Shown here piece after piece: positions 19,334 to 27,953 of a DNA stretch of 64,000 nucleotides (position 1 is its first letter; every line of letters begins with the position of its first letter). The position numbers and the translations under genes were made by a program. The notes beneath the pieces were generated by a model. It saw nothing but the letters and a program-made list of their open reading frames with translations. It did no database searches and was not told the DNA's origin. Location: the NCBI GenBank assembly GCA_025356075.1, contig JANXUT010000068.1, positions 248,001 through 312,000 on the forward strand. Reading direction: 5' to 3'. This stretch comes from Pseudomonadota bacterium. GTDB lineage: Bacteria > Pseudomonadota > Gammaproteobacteria > Steroidobacterales > Steroidobacteraceae.

Positions 19334-20574
19334 CAACAGCAATGGCGGTGACCGAGCGGGCCGCGCTCCTCGGTCGCGAGTTGGCCGGTGAGTTCCCCGA
19401 TGCGCGCGGTCGCTACGGTGCCTTCGGTGGTCGCTACGTGCCGGAGACGGTGGTTCCCGCGCTCGACCGCCTCGAGGCGGGCGTCAAGCGCTGGCTGCGG
19501 GATCCTGCGTTCGTCGCCGAGCTCGATGACCAGCTCGGCACGTGGGTCGGCAGGCCCACGCCACTGACCTACGCCGCGGCGCTCTCGCGGCGCTGGGGCG
19601 CCGAGGTGTACCTGAAGCGCGAGGACCTCGCGCACACCGGTGCCCACAAGATCAACAACGCGATCGGCCAGGCGCTGCTCGCCAAGCGCTTGGGCGCCAA
19701 GCGCATCGTCGCCGAGACCGGCGCCGGCCAGCACGGCGTCGCCTGCGCCGCCGCCTGCGCGAGGCTCGGGCTGCCATGCACGGTCTACATGGGCGCGATC
19801 GACTGCGAGCGCCAGGCACCGAACGTCGGTCGCATGAAGCTGCTCGGCACGACGGTCGTGCCGGTCACGGGCGGCGACCAGACGCTCCGGGCCGCGATCG
19901 ACGAGGCGATGCGCGACTGGGTCGCGGATCCGACCGACACCTACTATCTGCTCGGCTCGGTCGTGGGTCCGCATCCGTACCCGTACCTGGTGCGGGAGCT
20001 GCAGTCGGTCATCGGCCGCGAGGCGCGGGCGCAGATGATCCGGCAGGTCGGCGGCCTGCCCGCGGCCGTCTTCGCCTGCGTTGGCGGCGGTTCGAACTCG
20101 ATCGGCATGTTCCACCCGTTCATCGCGGACGCGGGCGTGAAACTCCTCGGGATCGAGGCCGGCGGCCGGGGGCTCGCGCTCGGCGAGAACTCGGCGACGC
20201 TCTCGCTCGGCAGCCCAGGCGTCCTGCAGGGCAGCTACTCGATGCTGCTGCAGGACGCCGACGGGCAGATCCAGGAGACGCACTCGGTCTCCGCGGGACT
20301 CGACTACCCGGGCGTCGGACCCGAGCACGCGCTCTTGCAGCAGGCGGGGCGGGTGGCCTACGAGTACGCGACCGACGATGAGGCGCTCGCCGCGCTCGCC
20401 GAGTGCGCCGAGGCCGAGGGGATCCTGCTCGCGCTCGAGACCGCACACGCCTTCGCGGGCGCCAGGCGCTTCGCCGCGTCGAACGCGGGTTCGCGCCTGC
20501 TGATCTGCAGCTCCGGTCGCGGCGACAAGGACATGCCGACGCTGCAGAAGACGCTGCTCCGGGAGAAGCCGTGA
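19330..20574 (+). CDS. trpB: Tryptophan synthase beta chain
   Basis: A 414-residue PLP enzyme joining indole and serine. The PLP Schiff-base lysine is Lys107 in HTGAHKINN. The tunnel and active-site segments ETGAGQHGVA and CVGGGSNSIGMF (phosphate cup GGGSN) are intact, as is the C-terminal CSSGRGDKD. It overlaps trpF by four bases (ATGA); a second ATG 12 bases later is an alternative start. It pairs with TrpA encoded next. Confidence 0.97.
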   Translation: MTTAMAVTERAALLGRELAGEFPDARGRYGAFGGRYVPETVVPALDRLEAGVKRWLRDPAFVAELDDQLGTWVGRPTPLTYAAALSRRWGAEVYLKREDLAHTGAHKINNAIGQALLAKRLGAKRIVAETGAGQHGVACAAACARLGLPCTVYMGAIDCERQAPNVGRMKLLGTTVVPVTGGDQTLRAAIDEAMRDWVADPTDTYYLLGSVVGPHPYPYLVRELQSVIGREARAQMIRQVGGLPAAVFACVGGGSNSIGMFHPFIADAGVKLLGIEAGGRGLALGENSATLSLGSPGVLQGSYSMLLQDADGQIQETHSVSAGLDYPGVGPEHALLQQAGRVAYEYATDDEALAALAECAEAEGILLALETAHAFAGARRFAASNAGSRLLICSSGRGDKDMPTLQKTLLREKP

Positions 20575-21380
20575 TGGGTACCAATGCCGCGGTCAGCGGC
20601 CACGCATCGATCAGCGCGGCGATCGGCGCCGCCAGGCGACGGGGCGGCCCCGCGCTCGTCGCGTACCTGACCGCCGGCTTCCCGCGCAAGGAGAACTTCG
20701 CGGCCGACTTGAAGCGCGTCGCCTCGGCGGCGGACGTCGTCGAGATCGGCGTGCCGTTCACCGATCCCATGGCGGATGGCATGACGATCCAGCGCGCCAG
20801 CCACGCGGCGCTGGTCCAGGGCGTGTCGCTGCGCTGGATCCTCGCGGAACTCGCCGCGCTGTCGCCGCGACCGTCGGCGCCGCTCCTGCTGATGAGCTAC
20901 CTGAACCCGCTACTCGCCTTCGGCCTCGACAAGCTGCCGGCGAGTGCCCGCGCCGCCGGCGTCAGCGGCTTCATCGTGCCGGACCTGCCGTTCGAGGAGT
21001 GCGCAGAGCTGAAAGCCGCGCTCGGCGCGGCCGGGATCGCGCTCGTGCAGATGGTGACGCCGGTGACGCCGGCGGAGCGGCTCGTGCTCTTGGGTGCGGG
21101 CGCGCAGGGCTTCATCTACGCCGTCACGATGACCGGCACGACCGGCAAGAGCGTCGCGGTTCCCGACCAGGTGCTCGACTACCTCGCGCGCGTGCGCGAG
21201 GCCGCCAGCATCCCGGTGTGCGCCGGGTTCGGCATCCGCAGCCGCGAGCAGGTCCAGAAGCTCGACGGCCACGTCGATGGCGTCATCGTCGGTTCCGCGC
21301 TCGTCGAGGTCCTCGAGCGCGGCGAGGATCCGGTCGCGTTCCTGAACGGGCTTCGAGTCACTGCCGGGCAGCGTCCCTGA
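20574..21380 (+). CDS. trpA: Tryptophan synthase alpha chain
   Basis: A 268-residue TIM barrel that cleaves indole-3-glycerol phosphate to indole and GAP. The catalytic acids are Glu57 (VEIGVPF) and Asp68 (DPMADG), with the expected spacing. PDLPFEE and VGSAL near the phosphate site are conserved. It shares one base with the trpB stop (TGATG). With this gene the window holds every step from chorismate to tryptophan in one operon. Confidence 0.96.
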   Translation: MGTNAAVSGHASISAAIGAARRRGGPALVAYLTAGFPRKENFAADLKRVASAADVVEIGVPFTDPMADGMTIQRASHAALVQGVSLRWILAELAALSPRPSAPLLLMSYLNPLLAFGLDKLPASARAAGVSGFIVPDLPFEECAELKAALGAAGIALVQMVTPVTPAERLVLLGAGAQGFIYAVTMTGTTGKSVAVPDQVLDYLARVREAASIPVCAGFGIRSREQVQKLDGHVDGVIVGSALVEVLERGEDPVAFLNGLRVTAGQRP

Positions 21381-21387
21381 GGAAGTC

Positions 21388-21768
21388 ATGCACAAGAGCA
21401 AGCTTGCCGGATTCATCATCGACTGCCAGACGGACGACCTCGCCGGCGCCGCCGGCTTCTGGGGCGGGGCGCTCGGCATGGCGATCGAGCCGCTGCCGGG
21501 CACCGAAGGGCAGACGTACGCGCGCCTCGCGGACCCGAGCAAGGCGCTCAACATCGAGGTGCAGACCGTCGATCATCCGAGCCGTGTGCACCTCGACATC
21601 GAGACCGACAACATCGAGGCCGAGGTCCGCAGGCTCCAGGCGCTCGGCGCGACACGCATCAAAGAGGTGCACACCTGGGTGGTCATGCAGGCGCCGACCG
21701 GCCAGCGCTTCTGCGTCGTGCAGCAGAGTTCGCCGTCCTTCGCGAGCACCGCGACGACGTGGCCGTAG
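21388..21768 (+). CDS. VOC-family (glyoxalase/bleomycin-resistance fold) protein
   Basis: A 126-residue single-domain protein with the beta-alpha-beta-beta-beta pattern of vicinal oxygen chelate proteins. It has an N-terminal IDCQTDDLAGAAGFWGGALGM and a C-terminal HTWVVMQAPTGQRFCVVQ, the usual ending of the fold. It starts 7 bases after trpA, so it is very probably co-transcribed as the eighth gene of the trp operon. Its substrate is unknown, and a direct link to tryptophan synthesis is not established. Confidence 0.85.
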   Translation: MHKSKLAGFIIDCQTDDLAGAAGFWGGALGMAIEPLPGTEGQTYARLADPSKALNIEVQTVDHPSRVHLDIETDNIEAEVRRLQALGATRIKEVHTWVVMQAPTGQRFCVVQQSSPSFASTATTWP

Positions 21769-21882
21769 CGTGACATCGCTGACGCGGCGCGCGACACTTT
21801 GCCGATGGGGAACGACCACTTTCGCAGCTTCGAGCCGTTTCCCGCCCGGCGTGCCAGTCCCGCGCGCGGTCGGCGCTAGCCC

Positions 21883-23469
21883 TTGGCGGGCGTCGCCGTC
21901 CCGCCGTCACGCCGCGTCGCGGGCATCCTCGCCGCGCTCGGCCTCCTCGCGCTGAGCGGCTGCGCCACGTACCGCCTCGACGCACCACGCCCGGTCAGCT
22001 ACGGCGTACCTGCGAACGCGGGCACCGCGATCGGCAACGCGCTCGCTCCGGAGCTTGCCGCGCACCCGGGTGAGTCCGCGTTCGCGCTCCTGCAGTACGG
22101 CGCGCTCGCGTTCCTGTCCCGCGCCGCCCTCGCCGACCTCGCCGAGCGCTCGCTCGATGTCCAGTACTACATCTACGAGGCCGACGAATCCGGCGTCGTG
22201 CTCGCCGATCGGCTGATCGCCGCGGCACGTCGCGGCGTTCGCGTGCGCCTGCTGGTCGATGACAGCAATCTCGTGCGCAGCGAGGATCGCCTCGCGACCC
22301 TCGCCGGCCAGGCAAACCTCGAGATCCGTGTCTTCAACCCGTACCGCAATCGCGTCCGCTGGATGCGCCCGCTCGAATTTGTCACGAGCTTCGGCCGCGT
22401 GCAGCGGCGCATGCACAACAAGATCTTCGCGGTCGACGGCCAGCTCGCCGTGATCGGCGGCCGCAACATCGGCGACAACTACTTCGACTTGCACCGCGGC
22501 GTGAATTTCAGCGACCTGGAGCTCCTCGCGGCGGGTCCGGTCGCCTTCGCGGCCGTGGCGAGCTTCGATGACTACTGGAACAGCCCGTGGGCGGTGCCGA
22601 TCGAGGCATTCCTGAAGCGCATGCCGACCGCGGCCGAGGCCGAGGTCGTCGCCGCCGAGATCGCGACGGAAGCTGCGCGCACCGACGATGTCCGCGAGAG
22701 CTACGCGCCGGTGCTCGCGGAGATGCGCGAGCGCGCGCTCGGCGCCAGGTTCGAGTACTGGGGCGAGGCGGAACTCGTCGCGGACCCCCCCGACAAGATC
22801 GACGAGAGCCGCCGGACTCCCTCGCCGCTCCTGTCGCGTGTCTACGGGCTCTGGCGTTCGGCGCGCTCCGAGGTGCTGGTCGAGTCGGCCTACCTCGTGC
22901 CGCTCAGGGCCGGCGCCGACCTCATCGCGGAGCGCGCGCGGGCCGGCATCCGGGTGGCGCTACTGACCAACTCGCTCGCCTCGACCGACGTGGTGCCCGT
23001 GCACGCCGGCTACGCGAAGCGCCGCCGCGAGCTCCTCGCGGCGGGCGTGGAGCTCTACGAGTTCCAGGCGGAGGCGCGCCGGCGACCCGGCGAGCGCCGC
23101 TACTTCCGCCGCATGTCGGGCGGCGCCTCGCTCCACTCGAAGGTCATGGTCATCGACCGCACGCTGACCTGGGTCGGCAGCTTCAACATCGACCCACGCT
23201 CGGCGCTCATCAACACGGAGCTCGCGGTGCTCGTGAAGAGCCCGGCGCTCGCGGAGGCGACCGCGGCGCTCGTCGAGGCCGACATCGCGCCGGATCGGGC
23301 CTGGCGGCTGTCGCTCGAGCCGCCCGGCAAGCGGACCGGCCGGATGATCTGGAGCGGCGAGCGCGACGGGGAGATCGTGCACCTCAGGGGCGAGCCGGGC
23401 GCGACCCACTGGCAGCGCTTCATCGCAGGCGCGATGCGCTGGATCCCGGGGCTCGACCACTTCCTATAG
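21883..23469 (+). CDS. Phospholipase D-family lipoprotein (cardiolipin synthase ClsC-like)
   Basis: A 528-residue enzyme with two complete HKD motifs: His178/Lys180/Asp185 (MHNKIFAVDG) and His418/Lys420/Asp425 (LHSKVMVID). It starts with a signal and lipobox (LALSGC, Cys27). The two-motif arrangement and the GGRNIGDNYFD and GSFNIDPRS segments resemble the ClsC group of cardiolipin synthases, which transfer phosphatidyl groups, though a phospholipase is possible. The only workable start is TTG at 21883, with no clear Shine-Dalgarno. An in-frame ATG at 21805 is cut off from it by a TAG at 21877. Confidence 0.88.
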   Translation: MAGVAVPPSRRVAGILAALGLLALSGCATYRLDAPRPVSYGVPANAGTAIGNALAPELAAHPGESAFALLQYGALAFLSRAALADLAERSLDVQYYIYEADESGVVLADRLIAAARRGVRVRLLVDDSNLVRSEDRLATLAGQANLEIRVFNPYRNRVRWMRPLEFVTSFGRVQRRMHNKIFAVDGQLAVIGGRNIGDNYFDLHRGVNFSDLELLAAGPVAFAAVASFDDYWNSPWAVPIEAFLKRMPTAAEAEVVAAEIATEAARTDDVRESYAPVLAEMRERALGARFEYWGEAELVADPPDKIDESRRTPSPLLSRVYGLWRSARSEVLVESAYLVPLRAGADLIAERARAGIRVALLTNSLASTDVVPVHAGYAKRRRELLAAGVELYEFQAEARRRPGERRYFRRMSGGASLHSKVMVIDRTLTWVGSFNIDPRSALINTELAVLVKSPALAEATAALVEADIAPDRAWRLSLEPPGKRTGRMIWSGERDGEIVHLRGEPGATHWQRFIAGAMRWIPGLDHFL

Positions 23470-24648
23470 CGCCGGGAAGCCGAGCGTCGGCGGGTCGCCG
23501 GCGATCACGAAGTTGTTGCGGCCGGCAGCCTTCGCCGCATAGAGCGCCTCGTCCGCGCGCTTCATGAGCGAGGCGAGCGGGACGGACTCGCCCGGCACTG
23601 CGATCGCGGCGCCGACGCTGATCGTGACCGCGCCGACGGCGGTCGTCACGTGCGGCATCCTCAGCCGCCCGACCGAGGCGACGAGTGTGCGCGCGACGCT
23701 CTCGGCATGTTCGCGGCTCGCATCGTAGAGGACCGCGACGAGTTCCTCGCCGCCGTAGCGGCCGACGATGTCGAGTGGCCGGCGCCGCGCGGCGTGGCGC
23801 ACGGTCGAGGCGATCACCCGAATGCACTGGTCCCCGGCCGGATGGCCGTAGTGATCGTTGTAGGCCTTGAAGTGGTCGATGTCGATCAGCACGATCGCGA
23901 GCGCGGCGGACTCGCGCAGCGCCTGCGCGTGCAGCACGGCGACCCGCTCATCGAACGCGGCGCGATTCAGGAGCCCGGTCAGGCCGTCGCGCCGCGCCGT
24001 CTCGGCGAGGCGACGCTTCTCGAGGAAGGTCGCGCGGTTCGCGCGCTCGAGCGCAAATGCGCCGGCGCCGCCGATCAGGTTGGCGCAGAGGATCACGAAC
24101 AGGTTGTAGGTCGCGGTGCGCGGCTCGATGAAACCGGCGAGCGCGGCGCCCGCATACGCGGCGAACAGCACGCAGTTGATCGCGAGCGCGCGGCGGTAGC
24201 CGAGGCCGAGCATGAAGTAGATGTAGAAGGCGGCGAGCAGGATCCGCCCGGTGATCAGCGATACCTGCGCCGGCGGCGCGGTCGCCGCGAGGATCACGGT
24301 GCCGATGCCAAACAGCGGCGCGCCGACCGTGACGGCGCCGACGTACCAGCGCTTGTAGCGACCCTCGCTCGTCAGGAACAGTGCCATCAGCACGATCGGC
24401 AGTTGCAGCCCGAAGCGGATGCTGTCGGCGACCGGCGAGGCGGGCCGCTCCAGCACCCAGTGGTCGATGACGGCAAAGCCAAGCACGGTCGAGAGGGCGA
24501 GGAGCACGCTCATCCGCACCCAGCGGCGCGTCGCCGGGGCCATCGAATCGTGGTATTCCGCCTCGAGTTCCGGCTGGAACTTCAGTGACCAGGCGGCGCG
24601 ATGCTCGAAGTCGCGCAGCACCACGGTGTCGACGAACGGCGAACTCAA
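23464..24648 (-). CDS. Membrane-bound GGDEF diguanylate cyclase
   Basis: A predicted 394-residue enzyme making cyclic di-GMP from two GTP. About six hydrophobic segments (residues 45-210) form an N-terminal membrane sensor of unrecognised type. The GGDEF domain follows (RRDGLTGLLNRAAFDE, DIDHFKAYNDHYGHPAGD). The active-site signature is GGEEL (299-303), with Leu where Phe is usual. An inhibitory-site RxxD (RPLD, 290-293) lies five residues upstream, so product feedback is likely. The start is uncertain: TTG at 24648 has an AGGA Shine-Dalgarno, and a downstream ATG would remove about 35 residues. The stop overlaps the convergent PLD gene by 6 bases. Confidence 0.88.
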   Translation of the reverse strand: MSSPFVDTVVLRDFEHRAAWSLKFQPELEAEYHDSMAPATRRWVRMSVLLALSTVLGFAVIDHWVLERPASPVADSIRFGLQLPIVLMALFLTSEGRYKRWYVGAVTVGAPLFGIGTVILAATAPPAQVSLITGRILLAAFYIYFMLGLGYRRALAINCVLFAAYAGAALAGFIEPRTATYNLFVILCANLIGGAGAFALERANRATFLEKRRLAETARRDGLTGLLNRAAFDERVAVLHAQALRESAALAIVLIDIDHFKAYNDHYGHPAGDQCIRVIASTVRHAARRRPLDIVGRYGGEELVAVLYDASREHAESVARTLVASVGRLRMPHVTTAVGAVTISVGAAIAVPGESVPLASLMKRADEALYAAKAAGRNNFVIAGDPPTLGFPAL

Positions 24649-24759
24649 GGTCGCATCCTGCCGGCGGCGGGGGAGGCAGGCTGCGCCTGCCCCCGGGTCC
24701 GCGTCAACCCGTCGGCCGGTTATGATGGCGCCGGTCGCCACCTGCCTGGAGTGCGTCGG

Positions 24760-25470
24760 TTGACAGTCGCGACCGTCTCGATCGCCCGCCGGTTCCGCGG
24801 GCCGCCGGCGTCCGGCAATGGCGGCTACGTCGTGGGACTCCTCGCGCGCTACGCGCCGGAGCCCGTGGAAGTGCGCCTGCACGTGCCGCCCCCGCTCGAG
24901 GTGCCGCTCGAGGTCGTCGCGGTCGATGGCGACAGGCTCGAGCTTCGCGACGGCGGGACGTTGCTCGCGAGCAGCACGCCTGCGACGGTCGACTTTGAGG
25001 TACCCGAGTGCCCGTCCGAGCAGGCAGCCGTCGCGGCCAGTGCCGGCTACGCGGGCTTTGGGACCAACCCCTATCCGGACTGCTTCGTCTGCGGCCCGGC
25101 GCGGGCGCCGGGCGATGGGCTCAGGATCTTCGCGGGGCCGGTCGTGGAAGGCGGGGCGGCGCTTTACGCGGCTCCCTGGCGACCGGAGGCGAGTCTCGCC
25201 GGAACGCGGGACTCGGTGCGCCCGGAATTCATGGCCGCGGCGCTCGACTGCCCCGGCTACTTTGCAGTCGCGACCGGCGGCCGGCGGATGCTGCTAGGGA
25301 GCCTCGCGCTCAGGATCGATCGGGCGGTTGCGGTCGGCGAGCCGTGCGTGGTCGTCGCCTGGAGCCTCGGTGGTGCGGGCCGGAAGTGGCGCGCGGCGAC
25401 GGCGCTCTACGCATCCGACGGTAGTTGCGTCGCGCGGGGGCTCGCGACCTGGATTGCGCTGCGGGACTAA
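24760..25470 (+). CDS. Predicted hotdog-fold thioesterase-like protein
   Basis: A 236-residue protein of uncertain function. The N-terminal SIARRFRGPPASGNGGYVVGLLA, with its NGGY turn, resembles the active-helix region of acyl-CoA thioesterases in double-hotdog proteins. A distinctive PYPDCFVCGPAR segment carries a CxxC pair followed by GLRIF. The C-terminal half ends in a beta-rich AWSLGGAGRKWRAATALY, the pattern of a second hotdog. The start is TTG at 24760 with GGAG eight bases upstream; GTG at 24751 is the alternative. It is divergent from the diguanylate cyclase, with a -10-like TATGAT at 24721. Confidence 0.65.
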   Translation: MTVATVSIARRFRGPPASGNGGYVVGLLARYAPEPVEVRLHVPPPLEVPLEVVAVDGDRLELRDGGTLLASSTPATVDFEVPECPSEQAAVAASAGYAGFGTNPYPDCFVCGPARAPGDGLRIFAGPVVEGGAALYAAPWRPEASLAGTRDSVRPEFMAAALDCPGYFAVATGGRRMLLGSLALRIDRAVAVGEPCVVVAWSLGGAGRKWRAATALYASDGSCVARGLATWIALRD

Positions 25471-25689
25471 GAGCCGCCGACGCCGCAAATCGACTGAGAG
25501 ATTCGACTCGGGCACCGTCGGCCGAGTAGGGCAGCCGAGCAGCCGCGCCGCCGGCCGCCAAAACTTCGCGACGTTATTGTAAAGACGCCGCCCGCCGCAG
25601 GGAGGGCATCGCTACTGTGCGCGCGGGCCGGCGGCCACCGTTACGCGACGCGCTTAGTTTCGCGCCTGGGTAGCGGTGGTGCCGGCTCG

Positions 25690-27327
25690 CTAGCGGCGGG
25701 CGAGCAGGTAGCTGGTGGTGGCCGCGAGCACGATGCCGCCCGCCCACCAGGGTTCAGCGCCGAGCGCAAGCCACAATCCCCCGAGTACCAGCAGCGCACT
25801 CGCGACGATCGTCCGGTCACGCCGCCGCGCGCCGTCCTTGACCTCCGCGCGCAGTGCCTCGAGCCGCGGCAGCTCGGTGTCAAAGAGCGATGCACGCCCC
25901 TCGGCCTCGCGGATCATCCGCCTGAGCAGCGGCGGCGCGGCGCGCAGCGTCGATATGAGCTCCGGCAGGTGGCGGCGAGCCTCGGCAATGAGCGTGCGCG
26001 GGCTCATGCGGTCGGCCTTCCAGGCGCGCAGCAGCGGCTGCGCGGTCTTCCACAGGTCGAGCTCGGGGTAGAGCTGCCGGCCGAGTCCCTCGATGTTGAG
26101 CAGCGTCTTCTGCAGGAGCACCAGCTGCGGCTGGATTTCCATCCGAAAGCGCCGCGCCGTCTCGAACAGCCGCAGCAGTACCACCGCGAAGGAAATCTCC
26201 GCGAGCGGCTTGTCGAAGATCGGCTCGCAGACGGTGCGCACCGCGCCCTCGAGCTCCTGCACGCGCGTGCCGGCCGGCACCCAGCCGCTCTCGATGTGCA
26301 GCTCCGCGACCCGCCGGTAGTCGCGGTCGAAGAACGCGAGGAAGTTGCCAGCGAGGTATTCGAGGTCCTTCGGGTCGAGCGCGCCGACGATGCCGAAGTC
26401 GACCGCGGCGTAGCGCGGATTGGCGGGATCATCCGCGAGTACGAAGATGTTGCCGGGGTGCATGTCGGCGTGGAAGAAGTTGTGCCTGAGCATCTGCGTG
26501 AAGAAGATCTCGACGCCGTTCTCGGCGAGCTTCTTGATGTCGACGTTGAGTTCCCGGAGGCGCGCCATGTCGCTGATCTGGATGCCGCGGATCCGCTCCA
26601 TGACCAGCACGTCGTTGGTCGACAGTGCGAAATGCACCTCGGGCACGTAGAGGAGGGGGGAGCCTGCGAAGTTGCGCCTCAGCTGCGCGGCGTTGCCCGC
26701 CTCGCGCATGAGGTCGAGCTCATCCATGATCGTGTTGTCGTACTCGGCGACGATCTCGAGCGGCCTGAGGCGCCCGGCGTCCGGGATGTAGCGAAGCGCG
26801 AGCGCCGCGAGCGCGTACAGCACCTCGAGGTCGCGGCGAATGACCGCGCGCATGCCGGGTCTCAGCACCTTGACCACGACCTCGCGGCCGTCTTTCAGCG
26901 TCGCGCCGTGCACCTGCGCGATCGAGGCGGCGGCGAGTGGCGCGGCCTCGAAGCTGCCGAACAGCGCGCCAACCGGCTGGCCGAGCGAGGACTCGATCGC
27001 CTCGCGCGCCTCCCGGTCCGGGAACGGCGGGACGCGGTCCTGGAGCTTGGCGAGCTCATCGGCGATGTCGGTCGGCAGGAGGTCGCGCCGCGTCGAGATC
27101 GCCTGCCCGAACTTGATGAAGATGGGCCCCAGTTCCTCGGCGGCGAGCCTGAGGCGCTCGCCGCGCGATCCGCCGCGGCGCCGCTCGGACCAGGTCGAGG
27201 GCTGCAGGAAGCAGAGGAACCGGAGCGGGCGATAGAGGTGAGTCGCGCTCACGAACTCATCGAGCCCGTGACGCACCAGCACGCGCTGGATCTCCATCAG
27301 CCGGACGGCGACCGAGAGGCTGATCAA
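25690..27327 (-). CDS. ubiB: UbiB, atypical kinase/ATPase for ubiquinone synthesis
   Basis: A 545-residue member of the ABC1/ADCK/UbiB protein-kinase-like family needed for aerobic ubiquinone synthesis. Family marks: KFGQAISTRRDLLP (KxGQ motif, before residue 90), the Ala-rich nucleotide loop AAASIAQVHGA, the Lys in VVKVLRPGM, HADMHPGNIFV and AVDFGIVG (DFG-like). Two C-terminal TMs (about residues 495-545) anchor it in the inner membrane. The TTG start overlaps the ubiJ stop by four bases and aligns with the UbiB N-terminus; ATG at 27297 is an alternative. Last gene of ubiE-ubiJ-ubiB. Confidence 0.95.
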   Translation of the reverse strand: MISLSVAVRLMEIQRVLVRHGLDEFVSATHLYRPLRFLCFLQPSTWSERRRGGSRGERLRLAAEELGPIFIKFGQAISTRRDLLPTDIADELAKLQDRVPPFPDREAREAIESSLGQPVGALFGSFEAAPLAAASIAQVHGATLKDGREVVVKVLRPGMRAVIRRDLEVLYALAALALRYIPDAGRLRPLEIVAEYDNTIMDELDLMREAGNAAQLRRNFAGSPLLYVPEVHFALSTNDVLVMERIRGIQISDMARLRELNVDIKKLAENGVEIFFTQMLRHNFFHADMHPGNIFVLADDPANPRYAAVDFGIVGALDPKDLEYLAGNFLAFFDRDYRRVAELHIESGWVPAGTRVQELEGAVRTVCEPIFDKPLAEISFAVVLLRLFETARRFRMEIQPQLVLLQKTLLNIEGLGRQLYPELDLWKTAQPLLRAWKADRMSPRTLIAEARRHLPELISTLRAAPPLLRRMIREAEGRASLFDTELPRLEALRAEVKDGARRRDRTIVASALLVLGGLWLALGAEPWWAGGIVLAATTSYLLARR

Positions 27328-27953
27328 GGCGCGGCTCGCGGACGGTTGCCGCCCTCGAGGAGCTTAAGGCGACTCTCGGCGCGGTCGACGTCCTCGCGGA
27401 TGCGGTCGACCTCCGACAGGAACACCTCGTGCTCGGCGGGCGGCACCAGGTCGCGGCTCTCCTCGGTCAGGTATTCACCGACGTTGCGAAACAGCGAGTC
27501 GCGTGCCTGTCGTCCGAAGCCAAGTACCGCGCGCGCCGCGCCCGCGAGGTAGTAAGCGGGCATGTCGCCGGCGAGGCGCGCGAGCTCTTCCTCGAGATCG
27601 GGGCGCGCGAGACTGAAGAGCTTCTCAAACGCCTGCGCGACCTCGGCGTCACCGCCGATCGTGACCCCCGCCGCGCGCACCCGGCCGAGGTTCCTGTCGC
27701 CCAGCAGCGAGGCGAGCGCGAGCGGCGTGCCGCCGACCGAGGCATCCGCCGGCGCATCGCCGCTCGTGAGCTTAAGTCCCTCGACTCCCGCCAGGAGATG
27801 CAGCCGCAGCAGCCGGCCACCAAGCGGCGTGCCGATCTCGATGGCGAAAGTGCGGCTCGCGAGCGACTTCAGGATTGCGCGGGCCGGCGTCGAGGCGGCG
27901 ATGTTGCGGTTGAGGAGTGACTCGAACGGCGCGAGTAGGGAGGCGCTCACCAT
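27324..27953 (-). CDS. ubiJ: UbiJ, SCP2-domain ubiquinone biosynthesis accessory protein
   Basis: A 209-residue lipid-binding accessory factor of the ubiquinone biosynthesis complex. An N-terminal SCP2-like domain (about residues 15-110, with DAPADASVGGTPLALASLLG) is followed by a C-terminal helical, charged tail (EVDRIREDVDRAESRLKLLE). It lies between ubiE and ubiB as in most gammaproteobacteria. The ATG at 27953 shares one base with the ubiE stop. The family is weakly conserved in sequence, so position supports the call. It probably works with UbiK, encoded at 60954. Confidence 0.88.
   Translation of the reverse strand: MVSASLLAPFESLLNRNIAASTPARAILKSLASRTFAIEIGTPLGGRLLRLHLLAGVEGLKLTSGDAPADASVGGTPLALASLLGDRNLGRVRAAGVTIGGDAEVAQAFEKLFSLARPDLEEELARLAGDMPAYYLAGAARAVLGFGRQARDSLFRNVGEYLTEESRDLVPPAEHEVFLSEVDRIREDVDRAESRLKLLEGGNRPRAAP

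Noticed and set aside
25471-25689. Gap between the hotdog-like gene and ubiB as a possible RNA gene
   Set aside because: GC-rich short hairpins are present, but there is no T-run, promoter pair or coding frame that stands out; both flanking genes converge here.
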